The notes beneath the pieces are model-generated. The model was not told the DNA's origin and searched no databases. It saw nothing but the letters and a program-made list of their open reading frames with translations. Made by a program: the position numbers and the translations under genes. DNA of 64,000 nt, taken from Mitsuaria chitosanitabida ATCC BAA-476 = NBRC 102408 (GTDB lineage Bacteria > Pseudomonadota > Gammaproteobacteria > Burkholderiales > Burkholderiaceae_C). Position 1 is the first letter of the stretch. Every line of letters starts with the position of its first letter. Positions 18,691-27,210 of the stretch are shown piece after piece. Location of the stretch: positions 1-64,000 of the forward strand of contig NZ_BCYP01000005.1 of assembly GCF_001598255.1 (NCBI RefSeq), in the 5' to 3' direction.

Positions 18691-19092
18691 ATGCGTCGCC
18701 TGTTTGCGTTTCCCTCCGCCGCGGCCTGGTCCGCGCTCGTGCTCGGGGTGTGGGTGTCGGTCGGCCTGACCACGCCCGCGCATGCGGCCGGCTGGATCGC
18801 CGCGCTGAAGAACACGCCCGCGGAGAACTTCGACGACGAGGACCTGCGCATGTTCCTCGACGCGGCCAACAAGACCCTGGCCGCCGAAGGCGCGCCCGAG
18901 GAAGTCCGCTGGAGCAACCCGGCGACGGGCGCCGCCGGCCGCTTCAAGGAGCTGCGCCGCAGCGAGGCCGACGGCCGCAGCTGCAAGCGCGTGCAGGTCT
19001 GGGTGTCGTCGAAGAAGCGGGCCGAGAAGTCCAGCGTCTGGAATGCCTGCAAGTCCGCGGAAGGCCGATGGGCGCTGTCGGCAGGCAAGTGA
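18691..19092 (+). CDS. Small exported protein related to the rickettsial 17-kDa surface antigen domain
   Basis: The 133-aa product has a signal peptide ending AHAA near residue 31. A domain follows with W-x-NP-x-TG-x-G (about residue 73), a CKR segment and a WNACKSAEGRWALSA tail. This pattern is typical of the C-terminal part of 17-kDa antigen-like and surface-antigen proteins, here without the glycine zipper. Two Cys are placed to form a disulfide. It probably resides in the periplasm; its function is unknown. It is divergent from the amidase gene, and the 135 bp between them should hold both promoters. Confidence 0.65.
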   Translation: MRRLFAFPSAAAWSALVLGVWVSVGLTTPAHAAGWIAALKNTPAENFDDEDLRMFLDAANKTLAAEGAPEEVRWSNPATGAAGRFKELRRSEADGRSCKRVQVWVSSKKRAEKSSVWNACKSAEGRWALSAGK

Positions 19093-19120
19093 CGATGCGA
19101 TCGGCGAGGGTACGCCGGCC

Positions 19121-19882
19121 GTGAGACGGCTGCTTCATTTGACGAGCCGCCATCGCGCGCCGTCGACCAACCAGGCGCTCGGCCTGCTGCTCGCCTTCTA
19201 CGCCGGCGCGGTGAACGCGGGCGGCTTCCTGGTGCTGCAGCGCTACACCTCGCACATGACCGGCTTCGCGTCGCAGCTCGCGGACGGCGCGGTGCTGGGC
19301 GAGGGCACGCTGGTGCTCAACGCGCTGGGCGCGATCCTGGCCTTCGTCTGCGGCGCCGCGGTGTGCGCGATGCTCGTCAACTGGGCGCGGCAGCGGGGCC
19401 TGCGCAGCGTCTATGCGCTGCCGCTGATGCTGGAGGCGGCGCTGCTTTTCCCCTTCGGCCTGATGGGCGCGATCACGCTCACCTGGCACACACCCTTCGC
19501 GGTGCCGCTGACGGTGCTGCTGCTGTCTTTCATCATGGGGCTGCAGAACGCGGTGGGGTCCAAGACCTCGGGTGGCAGCATCCGCACGACCCACATGACG
19601 GGCAACATCACCGACCTCGGGATGGAGCTGGGGAAGATGCTGTACTGGAATCGCCATCCCGGGCAGACGCAGCCGGCGGTGCGGCACGACCGCGCGCGGG
19701 CGAAGCGGGCCGGCGGATTGCTGGCGGCCTTCGTGGTCGGCGGGACGGCCGGGGCGCTGGGCTTCAAGCACGCGGGCTTCGTGTGCGTGATCCCGCTGGC
19801 GGCGCTGCTGTTCGTGTTGTCGCTGCCGCCGATGTCGAGGGACTGGGCCATGTGGCGGGCGTTGCTCAAGCGCGATCGATAG
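19121..19882 (+). CDS. DUF1275 (YoaK-family) membrane protein
   Basis: The 253-aa polytopic inner-membrane protein has about six hydrophobic segments. It carries the YoaK-family signatures GAVNAGGFLVL near the N-terminus, SHMTGF, and GLQNAVGSKTSGGSIRTTHMTGN in the middle. The function of the family is not established. I used GTG 19121 (VRRLLHLTSRH), preceded by GAGGG. An ATG at 19043 would add 26 residues that overlap the preceding gene and do not look like the family. Confidence 0.85.
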   Translation: MRRLLHLTSRHRAPSTNQALGLLLAFYAGAVNAGGFLVLQRYTSHMTGFASQLADGAVLGEGTLVLNALGAILAFVCGAAVCAMLVNWARQRGLRSVYALPLMLEAALLFPFGLMGAITLTWHTPFAVPLTVLLLSFIMGLQNAVGSKTSGGSIRTTHMTGNITDLGMELGKMLYWNRHPGQTQPAVRHDRARAKRAGGLLAAFVVGGTAGALGFKHAGFVCVIPLAALLFVLSLPPMSRDWAMWRALLKRDR

Positions 19883-19913
19883 ACGTCGCGCGGGGCGGGA
19901 AGGGAGGCTTGCG

Positions 19914-20525
19914 ATGCGAGTGATGGACGCTCGCCGCCGGACGATGGTCCTGGGCGGCGTGATGCTGGCGCATGTGCTGCTGCTCCAGCTGTGGATGATG
20001 GCGTCGCGGCGGAACGCCGCCTTCGAGGACTCGCCGACGATCCGGCTGAGCCTGCGGCAGCTGGAGGTCGAGCGGGATCGCGCCCGTGAACGCGAGCGCC
20101 CGTGGGAGCTGCCGCGCCTGGCGGTGCCACCGGTCCGCGTGATCACGGAGGTTCCGGCGTTCGACGTGGACGGGACGGTGGCCGGCACGCCTGTGGCGGG
20201 CGATTCGACGAGCGGCTCGACGACGGGTCGCGCGACGTCGGACGGGCCGGGCACGAGCCATGCGCCGTTACGGCTGGCGCCGTCGCGCGAGGCCATTCAG
20301 GGCGCGTTCGCGAATCCGGCCGCCGTCGACCCCCGGGCCAATTCGCCCAAGCCCAATTCGATGGAGCGCATGGCGATGGCGATCGACAGGGACCTGTGCC
20401 TGCTCGTGGATCGCGCGCCGGATGGCTCGGACAGGCGGCGCTGGGGGCGCTACACCGAAATGGCGCCGGCAATCACCGAGCAGACGGGACTCAAGGGCAA
20501 GCCCGTGAGGGTCTGCGTGGGATGA
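19914..20525 (+). CDS. Hypothetical membrane-anchored protein
   Basis: The 203-aa product has one hydrophobic segment (about residues 12-29) and then a charged helical stretch rich in Arg and Glu. A low-complexity Gly/Ser/Thr region lies at about 85-115, and a C-terminal part contains IDRDLCLLVDRAP. The layout suggests a bitopic protein facing the periplasm, but I do not recognise a family. The start has GGGAGG upstream. It ends 11 bp from the convergent cyclase-like gene. Confidence 0.65.
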   Translation: MRVMDARRRTMVLGGVMLAHVLLLQLWMMASRRNAAFEDSPTIRLSLRQLEVERDRARERERPWELPRLAVPPVRVITEVPAFDVDGTVAGTPVAGDSTSGSTTGRATSDGPGTSHAPLRLAPSREAIQGAFANPAAVDPRANSPKPNSMERMAMAIDRDLCLLVDRAPDGSDRRRWGRYTEMAPAITEQTGLKGKPVRVCVG

Positions 20526-20536
20526 GGGCGGGGAAG

Positions 20537-21313
20537 TTACGTTGGTATCCACGCATGGCTTCGCCCGCCCCGCATGAGACTGACGGCGGACCCGTCCACG
20601 AACTCAAGCATCCATCGCGACTTCTCGCGTACGGACTCGGATACATCACCCAGCTGTGAGGTCGCCTTGGCCCGGAGGGCGCTCACCAGGCCCTCATGGG
20701 TGAGTTCCAGCCCTTTCATGTCGATGCGCCCCTCCATCTCAAGGATGTAGAGCGGGTTCAGATGACGGACCTCCCCGTCCACTTTGACCAGCTCAGGCAG
20801 CGTGGTGCGCCGCATTGACGCCGGCAACTGCTCATTGATCGCGATGTGGCTGCGAATCGAATAGGCTCGAGCGCGTTCACCGAGTTCTGGTTCAACGACC
20901 AGCCGTGGCATGCCGCCCGCTTCGCACTCAAGTTGATATGCCTTCTCAAAGGCAGGCCCGAAGAATCCCAGCTCATCCATGAAGACATCGCCGAACGCGA
21001 TCCCTCCTCTGACGAAGTGCCCTTCGTTGAGCAATCGAAGGGTAGTGAGCGTCGTATTGAACAGCGCGGTCTGAATCAGGGCGTCATCTCTTTCGAGGGA
21101 CTGGGAATCGTCGCTCCGATGAGCGTGCACGAGATAAACGCAGTCCGAGAACGCGAAGGCCTTTCGGAAGTAGGCGGCCTCGGCGCGTTCCCTGAGCGCG
21201 AAGTCGCGCATGGACTCATGAAATGCGCGATGCACTCGAAGCTTGGCTTCGAAGTCCCGATTTGCCTTTGTTCCAAGAACATCAAGGAACGAAACGATCG
21301 CCTTCCGATACAT
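20537..21313 (-). CDS. Nucleotidyl-cyclase-like fold protein, orphan
   Basis: The 258-aa product resembles degenerate class III nucleotidyl cyclase domains. It begins MYRKAIVSFLDVLGTK (a first metal-site-like FxDxxG), followed by AFAFSDCVYLV, HFVRGGIAFGDVF and FFGPAFEKAYQLE, which parallels the NxAARLE helix of cyclases. Proteins of this pattern are common in bacteria and mostly uncharacterised; some true members make signalling cyclic nucleotides. No partner effector is adjacent. Its base composition is visibly less GC-rich than its neighbours, suggesting acquisition. I chose ATG 21313; longer forms have a run of shadow-type Arg/Ser residues. Confidence 0.6.
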   Translation of the reverse strand: MYRKAIVSFLDVLGTKANRDFEAKLRVHRAFHESMRDFALRERAEAAYFRKAFAFSDCVYLVHAHRSDDSQSLERDDALIQTALFNTTLTTLRLLNEGHFVRGGIAFGDVFMDELGFFGPAFEKAYQLECEAGGMPRLVVEPELGERARAYSIRSHIAINEQLPASMRRTTLPELVKVDGEVRHLNPLYILEMEGRIDMKGLELTHEGLVSALRAKATSQLGDVSESVREKSRWMLEFVDGSAVSLMRGGRSHAWIPT

Positions 21314-21386
21314 GGGGCCCCTCCCAGAGCAATGAATTTCCGAATCCGAATCTGACGACGGTGACTGGTGTGTCCGAAGGTGGTGC

Positions 21387-22019
21387 TCAGCGATCGCGGC
21401 GCTGCTGCTGCCACTGCGCCTTGCGCGCGGCCTCGCGCCGCTCCGCTTCCTGCTGGCGCGCGATGCGATCCGCTTCCGCGGCGTCGGCCGCGCTGTGCAT
21501 CGCCTCCGCGCGGCGTCGCGCATCGGCGCCGCCGGTCAGGCTGCTCTGCGCGTCGACCGCCTGCTTGCTGACGTTCCAGTCCGACGCGGTGTACTGACCG
21601 CGCCCCTTCTGGCATTGCCGGGCGCGGCGGATCTCGTCCTGGACGAATCGTTTCGCCTCCGCGCTCAGCGAGATGGAGCTGGCCTTGGTCTCCATGCCCG
21701 CGATGTCGCGATCGGAGGGGCAGACATTGGTGGGCGTGGTGGGCGCCACGGGCGAGCGATTCATGGCCGATGGCCGCTCGGCTTCCGCCGCGGCGTCGGC
21801 TTCGGCGGCCATCGCCGCGACGCGGGCGCGATCGGTGGAGGCGTCGACCGAGTTGCCCTGCAGCGTGCGCGAGGGCATGGCCTCGCCCTTGCTGGGACAC
21901 GGGACGTCGGAGTAATGGACCTTGCCATCGACGACGCATTTCCAGACTTCGGCCTGGGCCCCGATGCCGAAGCTCATGCCCATCGACAGCATCAGGACGG
22001 GAAGCAATGGAACTCTCAT
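21387..22019 (-). CDS. DUF4124-containing exported protein
   Basis: The 210-aa product has a signal peptide (about 1-23, ending GAQA) and a DUF4124 domain seen as EVWKCVVDGKVHYSDVPCP, a small two-Cys beta fold common in periplasmic proteobacterial proteins. The rest is a charged, Ala/Arg/Glu-rich helix that is likely coiled-coil (about 150-210). Function unknown. Confidence 0.75.
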   Translation of the reverse strand: MRVPLLPVLMLSMGMSFGIGAQAEVWKCVVDGKVHYSDVPCPSKGEAMPSRTLQGNSVDASTDRARVAAMAAEADAAAEAERPSAMNRSPVAPTTPTNVCPSDRDIAGMETKASSISLSAEAKRFVQDEIRRARQCQKGRGQYTASDWNVSKQAVDAQSSLTGGADARRRAEAMHSAADAAEADRIARQQEAERREAARKAQWQQQRRDR

Positions 22020-22079
22020 GTGTTTGATCTCCCTGAAGCTAGGTCGAACGCGCGAGACGCGATGACCGTTTACCGCGAC

Positions 22080-22259
22080 CTACTGCGGTCCCGCCGGATT
22101 GAAGGCCTCGTGATAGCTCACGATGCCGCGGGGCGAGTTGCCGTCGAATGACAAGGCCATGAAGTACTCCGGTGGGACATCGGGCAAGACCAGGCCGGGC
22201 TCCGGCTTGAATCCGAAAGCGCGCGTAGTAGCCCGGACAGCGCGGAAGGTGAGAGGCAT
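22080..22259 (-). CDS. Small conserved-looking ORF, 59 aa
   Basis: The product begins MPLTFRAVRATTRAFGFK and ends EAFNPAGPQ. It has an AGGACAG ribosome-binding site 4 bp before the ATG and codon use like the host (high GC at third positions), and it fills an otherwise empty 434-bp gap. I do not recognise the family. It could be the shortened end of an older gene. Confidence 0.45.
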   Translation of the reverse strand: MPLTFRAVRATTRAFGFKPEPGLVLPDVPPEYFMALSFDGNSPRGIVSYHEAFNPAGPQ

Positions 22260-22453
22260 GACCTGTCCTCGACATAGGTTAGACAGCGCCCATCAGACCA
22301 CGGGCGCCGGATCCGGCCAAAAGAATGGGACAGGCTCAGCCTCTGCTCGCCCACCATTCGTGGCGACCTGACCAATGTCAATCGCCATGGGGAATCCGAT
22401 CGATACATTGGACCTCGCACTCGCCGAAGTCCGGCGATATGAAAGGGACAGTC

Positions 22454-24433
22454 ATGACGAATGAGCGTGATCGCGCAATGCAATCCCCATCGCTGTCGAC
22501 GCCGGTCGAAGCCCATGTCGGAGAGCGCTTCTGGCGCAAGGGGCCGACCGACACGCTGCCGCCATCGGACATGACCGGCAACTACATGCGGCACCGACCC
22601 GTGCCCACCGAGCCGGTCGAGGGCCGCAAGGCCTGGATCATCGGCGGCGGCATCGCCGGCCTGGCTGCGGCCTTCTACATGATCCGCGACGGCGGCATGA
22701 AGGGCGAGGACATCACCATCCTCGACACGCTGAACATCACCGGCGGATCGCTGGACGGTGCCGGCAATGCCGAGGACGGCTACGTCGTCCGCGGCGGCCG
22801 GGAAATGAATTGGAACTACGACAACTTCTGGGACGTCTTCCAGGACGTGCAGGCGCTGGAGCTGCCGGAGGGATACAGCGTTCTCGATGAATACCGGCTC
22901 GTGAATGACAACGACCCCAACTGGTCGAAGGCGCGGCTCATGCACAAGCAGGGCCAGATTCGCGATTTCTCGACGCTGGGGCTGAGCAAGTCGCAGCAGT
23001 GGGAGGTCATCAAGCTGCTGCTCAAGCGCAAGGAGGAGCTCGACGACGTCACCATCGAGGAGTACTTCAGCCCGGGCTTTCTCGAGACCAACTTCTGGTA
23101 CCTCTGGCGCTCGATGTTCGCCTTCGAGAACTGGCAGAGCCTGCTCGAGGTGAAGCTCTACATGCATCGATTCCTCGATGCCATCGATGGCCTGACCGAC
23201 ATGTCGGCGCTCGTCTTCCCCAAGTACAACCAGTACGACAGCTTCGTCGTGCCGCTGACGCGGCATCTGAAGGAGAAGGGCGTCCAGGTCCGATTCGACA
23301 CGCGCGTGCGGGATCTCGATTTCGCTGAATCGAACGGCGAGCGCACGGTGACGGCGCTCCGCTGCAGGTCAGGCGGGCAGGATGACGTGATCACCGTCGG
23401 CGCGCGGGACGTCGTGTTCGCGCTGACCGGCTCGATGACCGAGGGCACGGCCTATGGCGACATGAACACGGTGCCAGTCCTTGCCCGAGGGAATGAGGAG
23501 CCGGGCGAGGACAGCGATTGGACCTTGTGGAAGAACCTGGCGAAGCGATCGCCGGTCTTCGGCCGACCGGAGAAGTTCTACGGGAATGTCGCGGGCTCGA
23601 TGTGGGAATCCGCGACCCTGACCTGCAAGCCCTCGCCACTGGTGGATCGATTGAAGGAGTTGTCGGTCAACGACCCGTATTCGGGCAAAACGGTGACGGG
23701 CGGGATCATCACCTTCACCGATTCCAACTGGGTGCTGAGCTTCACCTGCAATCGGCAGCCGCATTTCCCGACGCAGCCGGATGACGTGCTGGTGCTGTGG
23801 GTCTATGCGCTCTTGATGGACAAGGAGGGCAACTACGTTCGCAAGGCCATGCCGGCGTGCACGGGCCGGGAGATTCTGGAGGAGCTCAGTTATCACCTCG
23901 GCATCGTGGACCGCATCGACGAGATCGCGGCGAATACCAAGGTCCGCACGGCGCTGATGCCTTACATCACCGCGCAGTTCATGCCGCGCGCTGCTGGTGA
24001 TCGGCCGCATGTGGTGCCGGAGGGCTGCACGAATCTCGCGCTGGTGGGTCAGTTCGTCGAGACCAGCAACGACATCATCTTCACGATGGAGAGCTCGGTG
24101 AGGACGGCGCGGATCGGGGTCTACACCTTGCTGGGATTGCCGAAGGTCGTGCCGGACATCAGCCCGACGCAATACGACATCCGGAACATCCTCAAGGGCG
24201 CCCGCGCGCTCAACAACAACGAGCCCTTCCCGGGCGAGCGATTGCTGCATCGCCTGCTGGGACATACCTACTTCGCGCACATCCTGCCGCCGTTGCCGGA
24301 GAAGGAGGAATCCCTCGCGGAGCGCGCGGAGGCGGAACTCCATTCCTTGCTGGGGAAGGGGAGTCAGGCGGTGGGGGCGGTGTCGGGGTGGTTGGATCGG
24401 GTGAAGGCCGGCCTCGGAGGGAAGGCGGGCTAG
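22454..24433 (+). CDS. ohyA: Oleate hydratase (MCRA family)
   Basis: The 659-aa FAD enzyme adds water across the cis-9 double bond of oleic acid to give 10-hydroxystearate. It is often a detoxification step for free unsaturated fatty acids. The FAD-binding GGGIAG is at residues 64-69. The family signatures [23 protein letters not shown] and [10 protein letters not shown] follow, and length and order match the myosin-cross-reactive-antigen family. I chose ATG 22454, preceded by AAAGGGA; an in-frame ATG at 22439 is an alternative. The gene is less GC-rich than the window average and stands alone. Confidence 0.93.
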   Translation: MTNERDRAMQSPSLSTPVEAHVGERFWRKGPTDTLPPSDMTGNYMRHRPVPTEPVEGRKAWIIGGGIAGLAAAFYMIRDGGMKGEDITILDTLNITGGSLDGAGNAEDGYVVRGGREMNWNYDNFWDVFQDVQALELPEGYSVLDEYRLVNDNDPNWSKARLMHKQGQIRDFSTLGLSKSQQWEVIKLLLKRKEELDDVTIEEYFSPGFLETNFWYLWRSMFAFENWQSLLEVKLYMHRFLDAIDGLTDMSALVFPKYNQYDSFVVPLTRHLKEKGVQVRFDTRVRDLDFAESNGERTVTALRCRSGGQDDVITVGARDVVFALTGSMTEGTAYGDMNTVPVLARGNEEPGEDSDWTLWKNLAKRSPVFGRPEKFYGNVAGSMWESATLTCKPSPLVDRLKELSVNDPYSGKTVTGGIITFTDSNWVLSFTCNRQPHFPTQPDDVLVLWVYALLMDKEGNYVRKAMPACTGREILEELSYHLGIVDRIDEIAANTKVRTALMPYITAQFMPRAAGDRPHVVPEGCTNLALVGQFVETSNDIIFTMESSVRTARIGVYTLLGLPKVVPDISPTQYDIRNILKGARALNNNEPFPGERLLHRLLGHTYFAHILPPLPEKEESLAERAEAELHSLLGKGSQAVGAVSGWLDRVKAGLGGKAG

Positions 24434-24478
24434 TTCGCCCATGCGCAGGGTGCGCTCCAAGCGGAGAGCACCAAAGAA

Positions 24479-24510
24479 AAAGCCCCGACGCGTTGCTGCG
24501 ACGGGGCTTT
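24479..24510 (-). terminator. Terminator of the first tRNA-Asn gene
   Basis: AAAGCCCCG pairs with CGGGGCTTT, with an inner CGC/GCG stem. On the minus strand a TTTTTCTTT tail follows. It also faces the oleate hydratase stop and may work in both directions. Confidence 0.8.
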
Positions 24511-24514
24511 GATT

Positions 24515-24590
24515 TGGCTCCTCGACCTGGGCTCGAACCAGGGACCTACGGATTAACAGTCCGGCGCTCTACCGACTGAGCTATCGAGGA
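24515..24590 (-). tRNA. tRNA-Asn (GTT)
   Basis: The minus-strand cloverleaf has acceptor arms TCCTCGA and TCGAGGA, a D arm with AGCTCAGTCGGTAGAGC, anticodon loop CTGTTAA (anticodon GTT), a TTCGA T loop, discriminator G and an encoded CCA. Total length is 76 nt. Confidence 0.97.
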
Positions 24591-24663
24591 ATTGTCGTTT
24601 CCAGATCCAATCGATCTGAATTCTTGGGCCAGGGCCTTCGGTGGGACTCTGGCTGAAAAAGAA

Positions 24664-24681
24664 GAAGGTCCGAAGACCTTC
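24664..24681 (-). terminator. Terminator of the second tRNA-Asn gene
   Basis: On the minus strand GAAGGTC, loop TTCG and GACCTTC are followed by TTCTTTTTC. It is a classic UUCG-loop terminator, 13 bp after the tRNA. Confidence 0.85.
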
Positions 24682-24693
24682 GTCATCTGATCT

Positions 24694-24769
24694 TGGCTCC
24701 CCGACCTGGGCTCGAACCAGGGACCTACGGATTAACAGTCCGGCGCTCTACCGACTGAGCTATCGGGGA
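24694..24769 (-). tRNA. tRNA-Asn (GTT), second copy
   Basis: It is identical to the neighbouring tRNA-Asn except for one compensated acceptor-stem pair (TCCCCGA/TCGGGGA instead of TCCTCGA/TCGAGGA). CCA is encoded. Each copy has its own terminator. Confidence 0.97.
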
Positions 24770-24805
24770 TCACAGCCTAAGAGTATACACAGAAAAACTA
24801 GCGCC

Positions 24806-26995
24806 TTACAAGACCCACTCCACCGAAGCACGCCATGTGCGATTGGCGAGCGGATACAGGTAGGCGTGACCGTACTGGTAAGGCGACTCGCGCCACGCGC
24901 GGCGGTCCGTCACGTTGTCCACGCCCACGCGCCAGATCAGCAGCTGGCGGCCCACGTTCTGCTCGTACTTCGCGCCCAGGTCCAGGCGCGTCCAGCCCGG
25001 GATCGCCACCGAGTTGTCCGGCAGCACCATGCGCTTGCCCTCGTAGACCAGGCCCGCCTGCAGCTCCAGTCCGGTGAGGAAAGCGTTCTGGTGCGCCTGC
25101 AGCTTCAGCGTCGTCTCGGGCACGTTGGCCGGCTTCAGGCCGTTGAGGCTCGCATCGCTGCTGCCCTCGATGCGGGCGCGCAGCTTCATCGCGCTGGCGA
25201 CCACGCCGCCGCCCGTCCACTTCAGGTCGGCCTGCGCCTCGATGCCGCGGTGATGCTGCGTGCCGTCCAGCACGCGCTCGACCAGACCGCCGCCCGCGTC
25301 GACGTCGCGCGCCGCCGCTTGGCGGATGTCGAAGTAGTTGATCGACCAGTCCACCGAGCGGCTGCCCGACTTCAGGCCGAACTCCCATTGCTTGCTGCGC
25401 AGCGCGGGCAGGGCGCGGCCCTTGTTGACGTACTCCGCGCGGTTCGGGGCGACATCGGACTGCACGCCTTCGCCCCAGCTCCCGTAGGCCATCAGCTGCG
25501 GATCGATCGCATAGCTCGCACCCAGCCAGGGCGTGGTCAGCGACTGGCTGTAGCGGGTGGGCTGCTCGGCGCCGGGCGCGGCGTTCACTTGCCAGCTCTC
25601 GCGGTGCAGGCGCGTGTGGCGCAGACCCAGCCAGCCTTGCCAGCGCTCGCTCAGCTGCACGGCGTCGCGCAGGTAGAACTCGGTGCTTCGCTCGGTGCGG
25701 TCGGTGTTGGTGCCGGTCAGCGAGGGATCGGCGACCGTCGGCAGCGTGCCCCAGATGTTGCCCGTGCCCGCGAAGTTGTAGGCCTGACCCTGCAGCCGGC
25801 TGCGGAAGCGCGAGAACAGCACCCCCGTCGACAGGTCGTGGCGCATGCCGCCGATGTCCAGCTTGCCTTGCGCGGACAGGTCCAGCGCGTCGGTGTCGCG
25901 GTGCTCGTTCTCGCTGCGGAAGTCGTACTGGTCGAAGGTGCCGTCGGGGCAGTAGCTGCTCGCGTAGTAGGTGCCGTCGCTCGCGGTGCAGCCGAAGGGG
26001 TAGGCGAGGCGGTCATCATTGACCAGGCGCTGGATGGCGCCATGCGCCTGCAGCTTCCAGTCGGCGTTGAGCTGATGCGTGACGCGCAGCGACGCGGTCT
26101 TGCCCTCGAAGACGACCGGCTGGCTCCAGGACTGGTTGTTCAGGTTGATGCGCGGGTCGATGGACTTCGCATCGGGCAGGGTGCTGCCGAGCAGGCTGAA
26201 GCCGGGCTGGCTGGGCTGGCTCTGGCGGCTGAGCTCGACCTCGGCCTCGACCAGCGTGTCGCGGCTGACGCGCCAGTCGCCGGCGGCGGACAGCAGCCAG
26301 CGGTTGCCGTCGGCGTCGCGCAGCTCGGGTCGGAGCTTGGCGGCCTCGACGTTGACGCGCAGGCCGAAGGCCTTGTCATTGCCGTGGCCGTCGGAGAAGC
26401 GGCGGCTCCAGTCCATCGCGGTGTCGATGGTGCCTCGCTCGCTCACGGCCAGCGTGACGCTGGTGAGCTCGAGCGTGGGGCGCTTCACGACGAGGTTGAC
26501 CAGGCCGCCCGGGGCGCTGGTGCCGGCCTGGATGCCGCTGGTGCCCTTGAGCACCTCGAGGCTGCCCTTGTTCGAGAGCGAGATCGCGGCCTCGGCGTTG
26601 ATGGGCAGCCCGTCGCGGCGGTAGTTGAAGCGGTTGTCGAGGTCGAACCCGCGGACCTTCAGATAGGAGACGTAGCCGGCCGAGTTGTAGGAGTCGCCGA
26701 CGCTGGCATCCAGCGAGGTCAGGCCCGCGAGGCTGATGAGGCCGCGATCGGTCATGCGCTCGGCGCTGACGATGCTGGCCTGCAGCGGGAGCTTGGCGAT
26801 GGGCGTGTCGCCGAAGCCGCCGACGGAGAGCGGTGCTTCGGACGCGCCCTTGACGACGACGCCGGGCAGGGCGGTGCTGGAGGGGGGCGAGTCGGACGGG
26901 TTGGCCGATTGCGCGGCCGCGTGCAGGCCGAGGCCGCAGGAGACGAGCGCGACGGCGAGACGGTGGAGGGAGAAGGGAGTGGACGAGCGTGCCAT
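24806..26995 (-). CDS. TonB-dependent receptor controlled by a TPP riboswitch, probable thiamin-compound receptor
   Basis: The 729-aa outer-membrane receptor has a signal peptide (about 1-28), a TonB-box-like ALPGVVVKG and a plug domain typical of the siderophore-receptor-like subfamily (LKVRGFDLDNRFNYRRDG, TSAPGGLVNLVVKRP). A barrel closes with the terminal WRASVEWVL. By sequence alone it would be called a siderophore receptor. A TPP riboswitch in its leader argues that it takes up thiamin, a thiamin phosphate or a precursor instead. Start ATG 26995 follows the leader; an upstream in-frame ATG at 27043 lies in the leader and was not used. Confidence 0.88.
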   Translation of the reverse strand: MARSSTPFSLHRLAVALVSCGLGLHAAAQSANPSDSPPSSTALPGVVVKGASEAPLSVGGFGDTPIAKLPLQASIVSAERMTDRGLISLAGLTSLDASVGDSYNSAGYVSYLKVRGFDLDNRFNYRRDGLPINAEAAISLSNKGSLEVLKGTSGIQAGTSAPGGLVNLVVKRPTLELTSVTLAVSERGTIDTAMDWSRRFSDGHGNDKAFGLRVNVEAAKLRPELRDADGNRWLLSAAGDWRVSRDTLVEAEVELSRQSQPSQPGFSLLGSTLPDAKSIDPRINLNNQSWSQPVVFEGKTASLRVTHQLNADWKLQAHGAIQRLVNDDRLAYPFGCTASDGTYYASSYCPDGTFDQYDFRSENEHRDTDALDLSAQGKLDIGGMRHDLSTGVLFSRFRSRLQGQAYNFAGTGNIWGTLPTVADPSLTGTNTDRTERSTEFYLRDAVQLSERWQGWLGLRHTRLHRESWQVNAAPGAEQPTRYSQSLTTPWLGASYAIDPQLMAYGSWGEGVQSDVAPNRAEYVNKGRALPALRSKQWEFGLKSGSRSVDWSINYFDIRQAAARDVDAGGGLVERVLDGTQHHRGIEAQADLKWTGGGVVASAMKLRARIEGSSDASLNGLKPANVPETTLKLQAHQNAFLTGLELQAGLVYEGKRMVLPDNSVAIPGWTRLDLGAKYEQNVGRQLLIWRVGVDNVTDRRAWRESPYQYGHAYLYPLANRTWRASVEWVL

Positions 26996-27040
26996 CGATG
27001 TGCCGGAGCCAGAGATGCGATGGCAGGTGGGCAGACCGGA

Positions 27041-27063
27041 CACGCCGATGAGACGGCGGCGTG
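27041..27063 (-). promoter_or_regulatory. Expression-platform hairpin candidate
   Basis: CACGCCG and CGGCGTG pair with a 9-nt loop between the TPP aptamer and the receptor start codon. It has no T-run, so the switch may act on translation or on Rho access. Confidence 0.35.
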
Positions 27064-27085
27064 GGCGACACGGAGGTGTCTGAAG

Positions 27086-27166
27086 GCATGCTTCCCTGCG
27101 CGAGGATTACCTCAATCAGGTTCAAAGGGACTTTCTCAGCCGGTCTCGACGACCAGCACCCCTAGC
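27086..27166 (-). promoter_or_regulatory. TPP (THI-box) riboswitch
   Basis: Read on the minus strand, this segment has the conserved thiamin pyrophosphate aptamer elements in order. GGGGTGC is at 27157-27163, GGCTGAGA at 27135-27142, CCCTTTGAACCTGAT at 27114-27128 and GGTAAT at 27105-27110, and the closing CGCGCAGGGAAGCA ends at 27089. TPP binding normally lowers expression of the downstream gene. Here that is the TonB receptor, 91 bp further on. Confidence 0.93.
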
Positions 27167-27169
27167 GAA

Positions 27170-27192
27170 ACTCGCCGGACGGGCCGGCGAGT
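27170..27192 (-). terminator. Hairpin between the upstream hypothetical gene and the riboswitch
   Basis: ACTCGCCGG and CCGGCGAGT form a 9-bp stem with a 5-nt loop, followed on the minus strand by TTCGC. It lies 19 bp after the preceding gene and 4 bp before the aptamer. The riboswitch promoter must overlap or precede it. Confidence 0.5.
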
Positions 27193-27210
27193 GGGTGGAA
27201 TTCTAGCGGC

